NCBI GenBank assembly: GCA_963839365.1
Contig: CAWIUT010000001.1
Location: 186,001-250,000 of the forward strand
From: DASSKA01 sp963839365
GTDB lineage: Bacteria > Actinomycetota > Actinomycetes > Propionibacteriales > Nocardioidaceae
Length of the DNA: 64,000 bases
Reading direction: 5' to 3'
Numbering within the stretch: position 1 is the first letter of the stretch; the number at the start of each line of letters is the position of its first letter. Below, one piece after another: positions 8,449 to 16,218 of the stretch. Under the pieces are notes generated by a model. It saw only the letters and a list, made by a program, of their open reading frames with translations. It ran no database searches and was not told the DNA's origin. The translations under genes were made by a program, and so were the position numbers.

Positions 8449-8856
8449 TCACAGGTCGGGGAACCAGATCTTGATCTCCCGCTCGGCCGACTCCGGGGAG
8501 TCCGAGCCGTGCACGAGGTTCTCCCGGTTGGACAGTGACAGGTCGCCGCGGATGGTGCCCGGGGCGGCCTTGCGTCCGTCGGTGGCGCCGTTGAGGGCCC
8601 GGACGACCTCGATCGCCTCGTCCCCCTCGAGCACGGCGGCGACCAGCGGCCCGCTGGTCACGAACGCGCGCAGCGGCGGGTAGAAGTCCCGCTCCACATG
8701 CTCGGCGTAGTGCTGGTCCGCCAGTGCGGCGTCGATCCGGCGCATGTCCAGCGCCACCAGGGACAGGCCCTTGGCCTCGAACCGGGACAGGATCTGACCG
8801 ACGAGGCCGCGGCGGACCGCGTCGGGCTTGAGCAGGAGGAGCGTGCGCTGCGACAT
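8449..8856 (-). CDS. ndk: nucleoside diphosphate kinase
   Basis: NDK of 135 aa, which transfers the terminal phosphate from ATP to NDPs through a phosphohistidine. The N-terminal RTLLLLKPDAVRRGLVG and the active-site region NLVHGSDSPESAEREI, with the catalytic His in VHGSDS, are intact. The ATG at 8856 gives the canonical N-terminus; a start three codons upstream is open but not needed. It lies downstream of folC and the DUF4233 gene, an order conserved in actinobacteria. Confidence 0.98.
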   Translation of the reverse strand: MSQRTLLLLKPDAVRRGLVGQILSRFEAKGLSLVALDMRRIDAALADQHYAEHVERDFYPPLRAFVTSGPLVAAVLEGDEAIEVVRALNGATDGRKAAPGTIRGDLSLSNRENLVHGSDSPESAEREIKIWFPDL

Positions 8857-8866
8857 GCCTCGCACC

Positions 8867-9259
8867 CTACTTGCCCTGCGGGCTCCCGCTGCCGGAGGGC
8901 GGCTCTGACCCGCTGCTCTCCAGCAGCGCTCGCTCGGCCCGCTCCCGGTCGATCCGGTCGCCGAGCAGGTAGGCCGTGGTCCACAGCGCTCCGAACGCCA
9001 CGCCCAGCACCACCATGACCGGCACCACGAAGCCGAGCGCCAGGGACGCCACCTGGATGGCCCAGCCGAGCGGATACCCGACGTAGCGACGCAGCGTGCC
9101 GGCCGCCACCAGGCACGCCACAGTGAGGCCGATCCCCACCCACAGTGCGGTGCGCACCGGGACCTGGGCCACCGAGATCATCACCGGCGTGGTGAGGAAC
9201 AGCACCACCGCCTGGAGCACCAGGATCCCGGCGCACATCGAACGGCGCGCGGACCGCAT
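8867..9259 (-). CDS. DUF4233 domain-containing membrane protein
   Basis: About 130 aa with four hydrophobic segments and a charged Ser/Gly-rich C-terminal tail. The RSARRSMCAGILVLQAVV start is typical of DUF4233 proteins, which are encoded between folC and ndk in actinobacteria (Rv2446c in M. tuberculosis, as I recall). The ATG at 9259 overlaps the folC stop (TGATG); a GTG one codon upstream (9262) is an equal alternative. Function unknown; it is an integral membrane protein co-transcribed with folC and ndk. Confidence 0.9.
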   Translation of the reverse strand: MRSARRSMCAGILVLQAVVLFLTTPVMISVAQVPVRTALWVGIGLTVACLVAAGTLRRYVGYPLGWAIQVASLALGFVVPVMVVLGVAFGALWTTAYLLGDRIDRERAERALLESSGSEPPSGSGSPQGK

Positions 9260-10638
9260 CACCGGCCGTCCCGCGGTCTCGACCGCAGCATCGCGCGCGC
9301 CTCGCCCACGGTGACCACCGACCCGGTGATGAGCACGCCCCCCGAGCCGATGGCCTCACCGAAGACGCCGCCCGCCTCGGCCAGCGTCGCGGCCTGGTCG
9401 ATCGCGTCGTCGAGCCGTCGGGCCACGTGCACCCGGTCCACGCCGTAGATTCCACGGGCCACCTCGGCCAGCTCCTCGGCCGGCATGGCCCGCGCGGTGG
9501 AGTTCTGGGTGCAGACGACGGCGGCGAGCACCGGCTCGAAGGCGTCCAGCACTCCCTCGTAGTCCTTGTCGGCCATCACGCCGACGACTCCGACCAGCGG
9601 GCTGAAGGTGAACGACTCCTGGACCGCCTCGGCGGTGGCGGCCGCACCGTGCGGGTTGTGCGCCGCGTCGAGCACGATCGTCGGGCTTCGCCGCACCACC
9701 TCCAGCCGACCCGGGGAGGTGGCCTGCCCGAACGCCTCCTCCACGACCTCGGCGCCGAGTGGCGCGCCGGTGAACGCCTCGACCGCCGCGAGCGCGAGAG
9801 CGGCGTTGCGCGCCTGGTGCGCGCCGTACAACGGCAGGAACACCTCGTGGTACTCCGCGCGCAGCCCCCGCAGCCGCATCATCTGGCCGCCGACGGCCGC
9901 CACCTGGTGCTCGACCCCGAAGTCCACCCCCTCACGCATCACGCTCGCGCCGACCTCGACGGCCCGGGCGAGCAGGACCTCCTCGGCGGCGGGCGGCTGC
10001 TGGGCCATCACGACCGTGGCACCGGGCTTGATGATCCCGGCCTTCTCCACCGCGATCGCCTCCGGAGTGTCGCCCAGCAACCGGGAGTGGTCGACCCCGA
10101 TGGGGGTGATGACCGCGACCTTGCCGTCGGCCACGTTCGTGGCGTCCCAGCTCCCGCCCAGGCCGACCTCCACGACCGCTGCGTCGACCGGGGCGTCCGC
10201 GAACGCGGCGTACGCCATCGCGACGATGGTCTCGAAGAACGACAACGGGTGCATGCTCTCCGCGTCCACCATCGCCAGGTAGGGGGCGATGTCGTTGTAC
10301 GCGCGCACGAACGCCTCCTGCGTCAGGGGCTCGCCGTCGACCGAGATCCGCTCGGTCATCGACTCCAGGTGGGGGCTGGTGAACCGGCCCGTGCGCAGGC
10401 CCATGCCGCAGAGCAGGGTGTCGATCATCCGCGACGTGCTCGTCTTGCCGTTGGTGCCGGTCAGGTGCACCACGGGGTAGGCATGCTGAGGGTCGCCGAG
10501 CAGCTCGGTGAGCGCGCGGATCCGGTCCAGACTCGGCTCCAGCCGGGTCTCGGGCCACCTGGCGAGCAGTGCCCACTCGGCCTCGGCGTAGGAATCGACG
10601 GCGTGGGCAGGGTCTACGGCGGGCGGGGTGTCAGGCAT
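9259..10638 (-). CDS. folC: folylpolyglutamate synthase / dihydrofolate synthase
   Basis: Mur-ligase-fold enzyme of 459 aa that adds glutamate to dihydropteroate/folates. The ATP loop GTNGKTS is at residues 61-67, followed by TGRFTSPHLES and SVDGEPL. Further motifs include EVGLGGSWDATNV and LDAAHNPHG. The C-terminal ligase domain is complete. It is divergent from valS, with 77 bp between the starts, and is the first gene of folC-DUF4233-ndk. That gap is too short for a T-box and probably holds simple divergent promoters. Confidence 0.96.
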   Translation of the reverse strand: MPDTPPAVDPAHAVDSYAEAEWALLARWPETRLEPSLDRIRALTELLGDPQHAYPVVHLTGTNGKTSTSRMIDTLLCGMGLRTGRFTSPHLESMTERISVDGEPLTQEAFVRAYNDIAPYLAMVDAESMHPLSFFETIVAMAYAAFADAPVDAAVVEVGLGGSWDATNVADGKVAVITPIGVDHSRLLGDTPEAIAVEKAGIIKPGATVVMAQQPPAAEEVLLARAVEVGASVMREGVDFGVEHQVAAVGGQMMRLRGLRAEYHEVFLPLYGAHQARNAALALAAVEAFTGAPLGAEVVEEAFGQATSPGRLEVVRRSPTIVLDAAHNPHGAAATAEAVQESFTFSPLVGVVGVMADKDYEGVLDAFEPVLAAVVCTQNSTARAMPAEELAEVARGIYGVDRVHVARRLDDAIDQAATLAEAGGVFGEAIGSGGVLITGSVVTVGEARAMLRSRPRDGR

Positions 10639-10715
10639 CGCGAGTCGAGTCTACGGTCTGGACGCGGCGGAACTGAGTCGCACCCGCCTCGGCGCGGACC
10701 GTAGGATTTCTGGTC

Positions 10716-13340
10716 ATGACCACCAACCCTCACACCGCTGACCTGTCCAGCAGGACCACTGGGACGACCACTGGCCGCCCGGTGGTCGTACCGGACAAGC
10801 CCGCGCTCGAGGGGCTGGAGGCCAAGTGGGCGCAGCTGTGGCAGGAGAACGGCACCTACGGCTTCGACCGCTCCCGGTCGCGGCAGGAGATCTTCTCCAT
10901 CGACACCCCGCCCCCGACCGTCTCCGGGTCGCTCCACGTCGGACACGTGTTCTCCTACACCCACACCGACCTCATCGCCCGCTTCCAGCGGATGCGCGGC
11001 AAGGAGGTCTTCTACCCCATGGGCTGGGACGACAACGGGCTCCCCACCGAGCGTCGGGTGCAGAACTACTTCGGCGTCCGGTGTGACCCGACCCTGCCCT
11101 ACGACCCGGACTTCGCCCCGCCGCAGAAGCCGGACCCGAAGCGGCAGGCCCCCATCAGCCGGCGCAACTTCATCGACCTCTGCGAGCGCCTGGTCGTGGA
11201 GGACGAGAAGGTCTTCGAGGAGCTGTGGCGCACGTTGGGACTGTCGGTGGACTGGTCCCAGCACTACACCACCATCGGGCCCAAGGCGCAGACGGCCTCC
11301 CAGCGCGCGTTCCTGCGCAACTTTGCCCGCGGGGAGGCCTACCTTCAGGAGTCGCCGACGCTGTGGGACGTCACCTTCCAGACCGCGGTCGCGCAGGCGG
11401 AGCTGGAGGCGCGCGAGTACGCCGGACACTTCTACCGGGTCGCCTTCCACCGGCAGGACGGCTCTCCGCTGCACATCGAGACCACCCGCCCCGAGCTCAT
11501 CCCGGCGGTCGTCGCACTCATCGCGCACCCCGACGACGAGCGCTACCAGCCGCTGTTCGGCAGCAAGGTCACCTCCCCCGTGTTCGGCGTGGAGGTGCCG
11601 GTGCTCGCCCACCCGGCGGCCGAGCCGGACAAGGGCGCCGGGATCGCCATGTGCTGCACCTTCGGTGACCTCACCGACGTGCAGTGGTGGCGGGAGCTCC
11701 AGCTGCCGGTGCGCACCGTGATCGGGCGCGACGGTCGCCTGCACCGGGAGACCCCGGAGTGGCTCACGCACGAGCCGGCGGCCGCGGCGTACGCCGACCT
11801 GGCTGGCAAGACGACGTTCAGCGCCCGCGAGGCGATGGTCGCCCAGCTGGATGAGCACGGTGACCTGGACGGCGAGCCGAGGCCGACCCAGCGGATGACG
11901 AACTTCTACGAGAAGGGCGACAAGCCGCTGGAGATCGTGTCCACCCGTCAGTGGTACATCAAGAACGGCGGCCGCGACCCCGGGCTGCGGACCGAGCTGC
12001 TCGAGCGCGGCGCGGAGATCACCTGGGTGCCTGACTACATGCACCACCGCTATGACAACTGGGTGGAAGGCCTCAACGGCGACTGGCTCATCTCCCGGCA
12101 GCGGTTCTTCGGGATCCCCTTCCCCGTGTGGTACCCGCTCGACGACGAGGGCGAGCCGGACTACGAGCACCCGCTGCTCCCCAGCGAGACCGAGCTGCCG
12201 GTCGACCCGTCCTCACAGCCTCCGCGCGGGTACACCGAGGAACAGCGCGGCCGCCCCGGCGGCTTCCTCGGTGACCCGGACGTGATGGACACGTGGGCCA
12301 CGTCGTCGCTGACCCCGCACATCGCCGGGGGCTGGGAGACCGACAACGACCTGTTCGACCGAGTCTTCCCGATGGACCTGTGCACGCACGCGCACGACAT
12401 CATCCGGACCTGGCTGTTCTCCCGGGTCGTGCGAGCCCACCACGAGAACCACGTGGCCCCGTGGTCGCACGCGCTGATCTCGGGCTTCATCGTCGATCCC
12501 GACCGCAAGAAGATGAGCAAGTCCAAGGGCAACGCGGTCGTTCCTTCGGAGATCCTGGACAAGTTCGGCGCCGACGCGGTGCGGTGGCGCGCCGCACTGG
12601 CCCGCCCGGGCGCGGACTCGCCGTTCGACGAGACCCAGATGAAGGTGGGCCGCCGGCTCGCCATCAAGGTGCTGAACGCCTCCAAGTTCGTGCTCGGCCT
12701 CGGGGCAGTGGAGGTGAACCCGCCCGCCGTCACCGAGCCCGTGGACTGCGCGATGCTGGGTGGCCTGGCGAACGTGGTGACCGCGGCGACCGAGGCGTTC
12801 GAGCAGTTCGACTACGCGGCCGCCCTCGAGGTCATCGAGCGCTTCTTCTGGGAGTTCTGCGACGACTACCTCGAGCTGGTCAAGGAGCGGGCGTACGGCG
12901 CCCGGGGGGAGGGACCGGGCGCGTCGGCCAAGGCCGCCCTGGCCGTGGCGCTGCACGCCCAGCTGCGGCTGCTCGCCCCCTTCCTGCCCTACGTCACCGA
13001 GGAGGTCTGGTCATGGTGGCAGGACGGATCGGTGCACCGGCAGCCGTGGCCGGAGGCCACCGAGCTCGGTGCCGCCGCCTCGACGGGCCCGCGGATGCTC
13101 ACCGCGGTGGGGCAGGTGCTCACCGGGATGCGAGGGGTGAAGTCACAGGCCAAGGTCAAGATGCGCACCCCGCTCGGGGCGGTGACCGTGACCGGGCCGG
13201 CCGACCTGCTCGACCTGGCCCGGGAGGCCACCGAGGATCTCCGTGCGGCCGGGACCGTCGCCGGGGCGCTCAGCTTTGCCGAGGGCCCGTCGGCCGGCGG
13301 GGAGCTCCAGGTCTCCGCCGAGATCGCCGAGCAGCCCTGA
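10716..13340 (+). CDS. valS: valine--tRNA ligase
   Basis: Class Ia aminoacyl-tRNA synthetase of 874 aa. The HIGH motif appears as HVGH (residues 74-77) and KMSKS at 599-603 (KMSKSKGN). It has a CP1 editing domain between them and an anticodon-binding domain ending with a short helical tail. The length and the VGRRLAIKVLNASKFVL segment fit the compact actinobacterial ValS. The N-terminus has a 25-residue Thr/Ser-rich leader before the PALEGLEAKWAQLW core. It ends 3 nt from the convergent GerMN lipoprotein gene. Confidence 0.97.
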   Translation: MTTNPHTADLSSRTTGTTTGRPVVVPDKPALEGLEAKWAQLWQENGTYGFDRSRSRQEIFSIDTPPPTVSGSLHVGHVFSYTHTDLIARFQRMRGKEVFYPMGWDDNGLPTERRVQNYFGVRCDPTLPYDPDFAPPQKPDPKRQAPISRRNFIDLCERLVVEDEKVFEELWRTLGLSVDWSQHYTTIGPKAQTASQRAFLRNFARGEAYLQESPTLWDVTFQTAVAQAELEAREYAGHFYRVAFHRQDGSPLHIETTRPELIPAVVALIAHPDDERYQPLFGSKVTSPVFGVEVPVLAHPAAEPDKGAGIAMCCTFGDLTDVQWWRELQLPVRTVIGRDGRLHRETPEWLTHEPAAAAYADLAGKTTFSAREAMVAQLDEHGDLDGEPRPTQRMTNFYEKGDKPLEIVSTRQWYIKNGGRDPGLRTELLERGAEITWVPDYMHHRYDNWVEGLNGDWLISRQRFFGIPFPVWYPLDDEGEPDYEHPLLPSETELPVDPSSQPPRGYTEEQRGRPGGFLGDPDVMDTWATSSLTPHIAGGWETDNDLFDRVFPMDLCTHAHDIIRTWLFSRVVRAHHENHVAPWSHALISGFIVDPDRKKMSKSKGNAVVPSEILDKFGADAVRWRAALARPGADSPFDETQMKVGRRLAIKVLNASKFVLGLGAVEVNPPAVTEPVDCAMLGGLANVVTAATEAFEQFDYAAALEVIERFFWEFCDDYLELVKERAYGARGEGPGASAKAALAVALHAQLRLLAPFLPYVTEEVWSWWQDGSVHRQPWPEATELGAAASTGPRMLTAVGQVLTGMRGVKSQAKVKMRTPLGAVTVTGPADLLDLAREATEDLRAAGTVAGALSFAEGPSAGGELQVSAEIAEQP

Positions 13341-13343
13341 CCG

Positions 13344-13907
13344 TCAGGGCGCGATGCGCACGTAGTCGGCTCGGGTGACCGGTCGGTCCAGCAGCCGGCC
13401 GCTGCCGTCGGGCACCGGGACACGCTTCCTGTCGGCGGTGAACTGCACGCGGAACGCCGCGCTGTTCGCGCTGATGCTGAACACGATCTGACCCACCGCG
13501 AGGATCTGCTCGGAGACGGCGAGCCGGTCGAACCCCGGCGGGAGCGCGACGGTGGCGGTGTGGTTGTGGACGCGAACCCTCACCGGCGTCTTCATGCTCG
13601 GCAGTGCCGTGCGCAGCCCTTCGTTCCGCTCGAGGAACCCCAACGGCTCGAACAAGGCACCCACCACGGTCTGCAGGTGGGAGTCGCGCAACGGCGCGGT
13701 CCGCCGCACCTGCACGAGCGTCCCGTTGTGGACCAGATAGACCCGTTCGGACACCTTGATGGTCAGCGCCCCGTTGCCCGGGCTCGGGGACTGGTTCTGG
13801 CCGGCAGACCGGGTGAGCGCCACCGGCTGGCTCTGGGGCCCGAGCGCGCAGCCTCCCGCCAGCGCGAGTACGGCGGCCAGCGCGGCCACCCGCCAGAGGG
13901 TGTTCAT
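13344..13907 (-). CDS. GerMN-domain lipoprotein
   Basis: Exported lipoprotein of 187 aa. The signal peptide ends in the lipobox LAGGC with lipidated Cys20, then a Ser/Gln linker and a GerMN/sporulation-like fold from about residue 50 (VYLVHNGTLVQVRR, LRTALPS, ATVALPPGFDRL). It is the last gene of a three-gene operon with a sensor kinase and response regulator; its ATG overlaps the kinase stop (ATGA). GerMN lipoproteins occur with actinobacterial two-component systems (LpqB with MtrAB), where they modulate the kinase outside the membrane. A similar role here is inference. Confidence 0.85.
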   Translation of the reverse strand: MNTLWRVAALAAVLALAGGCALGPQSQPVALTRSAGQNQSPSPGNGALTIKVSERVYLVHNGTLVQVRRTAPLRDSHLQTVVGALFEPLGFLERNEGLRTALPSMKTPVRVRVHNHTATVALPPGFDRLAVSEQILAVGQIVFSISANSAAFRVQFTADRKRVPVPDGSGRLLDRPVTRADYVRIAP

Positions 13908-15328
13908 GCGTCCTCCGCCGGCAAGGTGACCACGAACCGGGAGCCACCCCCGTCGCGGTCCTCCACCGCGATCCTGCCGCCGTGCCAGGCCACGTGGCTC
14001 GTCACGATCGCCAGGCCGAGGCCTACCCCGCCGACCCGCCGAGGGCCGGTGCGCGCGAACCGCTCGAAGATGCGCTCCCGCTGCTGCGGCGGGACGCCCG
14101 GGCCGTTGTCCTCGACGACGATCACGGCCGCCCCCTCACCAGCCGCCACGCACACCCGGAGGCAACCGCCCGCATGCAGCTCGGCGTTCTCGACGAGGTT
14201 GGTGACCACGCGTTCCAGCCGACGCTTGTCACCACGCACCACGAGGTTCTTGGCAGCGGGGTCGACGACCGTGACGGGGCGTCCGGCGGTGGCGTCAGCC
14301 GCGGCGGTGACCAGGTCGACGATGTGCAGCTCCTCCCGTTCTCCCGGTGCGGACGTGCCGTCGTACCGCGAGATCTCGATCAGGTCGACGACCAGCCGGC
14401 TGAACCGATGCAGGTCCTCCGAGAGCAGGTCGAGCGGCTCGCGGACAGAGGCGGGCAGCTCCGCACGTCGGTTCTGGACCAGCTCGAGGGAGTTCAGCAT
14501 CGCCGTCAAGGGCGTGCGCAGCTCGTGGCTCACGTCGCCGGCGAACCGGATGTCGGCTGCCACGCGGCGCTGGAGCGCGTCAGCGGTGTCGTTGAAGGAG
14601 CGCGCCAGGCCTCCGAGATCCGGGTCGTCGTCGACCTCCATCCGCGCGCCCAGGTCACCGCGTGCCACGGTCGAGGCGACCGTCGTCAGCTGCGAGAGGG
14701 GTCGCAGAGCGAGCCGGGTGACCACCCGGCCCAGGATCATCGCGACCACCGACACCGCCAGCGCCGCGCCGACCAGGGTGAGGGAGAGGATGGACAGCGC
14801 ATGGTTGAGGTCGTCGACACGGAACAGCTCGAAGTAGGCGTCGCCGGTGCGGTCCAGCGGGATGCCGACCGCCACCATCAGCTGCCCGCCCACCTCGATG
14901 CGTTGCGATGCGGGCGTCCCCGCCAGCACGAGGCGGACCAGGCTGTGGGGGAGCACGCCCGGCCCCTGCTGCGGCGCCGAGCCGTACCACTCGCCGTCCG
15001 TGTTGAGCAGTGCGGCCGTCGACTGGTCGGTGGCGAGCCGGTCCATGACCTCCGGCACGCTCAAGCCGAACTGTCCGAGCCCCGCCTGCACCGAGGTCGC
15101 GTTGACACGGGCCTCGTCCACGACCGTGCTCATCCGCTGGTTGACCAGGAAGTGCGAGACCAGCAGCCAGACGGTGAGCGCCAGCGCGGCGGTCAGCACC
15201 AGCCCGAGCAGCCCGAACAGGACCACCACCCGGTCCCGCAGGCCGACCCGCAGCCACCGCCACAGGCCGCCCCGCGGTCGTTCCGCGGTCTCCGCCGGCC
15301 CGGAGCGTGGCCGAGAGGTGGTGCTCAC
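13904..15328 (-). CDS. two-component sensor histidine kinase
   Basis: Membrane histidine kinase of 474 aa from the GTG at 15328, which overlaps the response regulator stop (GTGA). Transmembrane segments lie at about residues 35-58 and 180-203, flanking a roughly 120-residue extracytoplasmic sensor region. A HAMP domain (about 203-258) follows, then HisKA with the phospho-acceptor His268 in DVSHELRTPL, and an HATPase domain with NLVENAELHAGG, EDNGPGVPPQQ and GGVGLGLAIVTSH. Architecture resembles AfsQ2/CseC kinases. The signal is unknown; the adjacent lipoprotein is a likely partner. The frame is open far upstream but that overlaps the response regulator. Confidence 0.93.
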   Translation of the reverse strand: MSTTSRPRSGPAETAERPRGGLWRWLRVGLRDRVVVLFGLLGLVLTAALALTVWLLVSHFLVNQRMSTVVDEARVNATSVQAGLGQFGLSVPEVMDRLATDQSTAALLNTDGEWYGSAPQQGPGVLPHSLVRLVLAGTPASQRIEVGGQLMVAVGIPLDRTGDAYFELFRVDDLNHALSILSLTLVGAALAVSVVAMILGRVVTRLALRPLSQLTTVASTVARGDLGARMEVDDDPDLGGLARSFNDTADALQRRVAADIRFAGDVSHELRTPLTAMLNSLELVQNRRAELPASVREPLDLLSEDLHRFSRLVVDLIEISRYDGTSAPGEREELHIVDLVTAAADATAGRPVTVVDPAAKNLVVRGDKRRLERVVTNLVENAELHAGGCLRVCVAAGEGAAVIVVEDNGPGVPPQQRERIFERFARTGPRRVGGVGLGLAIVTSHVAWHGGRIAVEDRDGGGSRFVVTLPAEDA

Positions 15329-16011
15329 GACGGCAGCCGGTAACCCAGCCCGCGGACGGTGACCACGTGCACCGGGTGGGCCGGGTCCCGCTCCACCTTC
15401 GCGCGTAGCCGGGCGATGTGTACGTCGACGAGCCGGCTGTCCCCGAAGTAGCCGTATCCCCACACCGTGTCCAGGAGCTGCTCCCGGCTGCGCACCCGGC
15501 CAGCGGCCGCGGCCAGCTCGGCGAGCAGCCGGAACTCGGTACGGGTCAGCGCCAACGCCTTCCCGGCGAGGGTGACCGTTCCAGCGTCGGGGTCGATCAC
15601 GAGCTCCCCCGACGTGACCTTTCCGGGTCTCTTGCCGTTCTCCGTCGTAGCGACCCGGCGCAGCAGCGCCCGGATCCGGGCGGACAGCTCCTTGGCGACC
15701 AGCGGTTTCGTGACATAGTCGTCGGCTCCGGCCTCCAGTCCTGCCACGATGTCCTGGCTGTCGGTGCGCGCCGTGACCATGATGACCGGCACCTCGCTCG
15801 TCCTGCGGATGGCGCGGCACACCGCGACCCCGTCCGTGTCGGGAAGCATCACGTCGAGCAGCACCACGTCCGGATGGACCTCGCCGAGCCGGAGGAGCCC
15901 CGACTCGCCGTCGCCGGCCTCGCTCACCGCGAACCCCTCGTCCTCCAGCGCCAGCCGCAGCGCGCGGCGGACTCGGTCGTCGTCCTCGACCAGTAGCACA
16001 CTTTGGGGCAC
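15325..16011 (-). CDS. OmpR-family response regulator, AfsQ1/CseB-like
   Basis: 228 aa: receiver domain with acidic pocket EDDD (10-12 region), phospho-acceptor Asp53 in LLDVMLPDTDG, switch Thr in TARTD and Lys in YVTKP, then a winged-helix output domain ending VVTVRGLGYRLPS. The segment GYFGDSRLVDVHIARLRAKVE resembles the S. coelicolor AfsQ1 sequence as I remember it. The start is GTG. It is the first gene of the operon with the kinase and GerMN lipoprotein, and is divergent from the oligopeptide-binding protein gene. A GTGAC-N6-GTGAC box in the shared 207-bp region fits AfsQ1-type autoregulation. Confidence 0.92.
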   Translation of the reverse strand: MPQSVLLVEDDDRVRRALRLALEDEGFAVSEAGDGESGLLRLGEVHPDVVLLDVMLPDTDGVAVCRAIRRTSEVPVIMVTARTDSQDIVAGLEAGADDYVTKPLVAKELSARIRALLRRVATTENGKRPGKVTSGELVIDPDAGTVTLAGKALALTRTEFRLLAELAAAAGRVRSREQLLDTVWGYGYFGDSRLVDVHIARLRAKVERDPAHPVHVVTVRGLGYRLPS

Positions 16012-16055
16012 CCACCAAGTATGGCGCTCCGCACTACATGCCTCACATGAACGCA

Positions 16056-16100
16056 GACTGTCACCGGTCGGACATGAAATGTGACGGTTGTGTGACAGTC
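16056..16100. promoter_or_regulatory. AfsQ1-type direct repeat within an inverted repeat
   Basis: GTGAC (16081-16085), six bases, GTGAC (16092-16096) matches the published AfsQ1 consensus GTnAC-n6-GTnAC. The repeat period of 11 bp is one helical turn, as OmpR-family dimers require. In addition GACTGTCAC (16056-16064) and GTGACAGTC (16092-16100) are a perfect 9-bp inverted repeat. The element lies between the divergent response regulator and the peptide-binding protein gene, so it could control either. Binding is inference. Confidence 0.5.
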
Positions 16101-16218
16101 AGGCGAAGTGTGTTGTCTCACTCTTCGATATTTCCTTAGGTTGCTTTCAGGCGTGGCCGGGTGGGAGATCCCTGCCGTGCGTTCCACGCTGCCCAAGTAA
16201 CGGGAAAGGAAGGATGCC

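Noticed and set aside
10639..10715. T-box or riboswitch upstream of valS
   Set aside because: Only 77 bp between divergent folC and valS starts; too short for a T-box and no conserved motif was seen.
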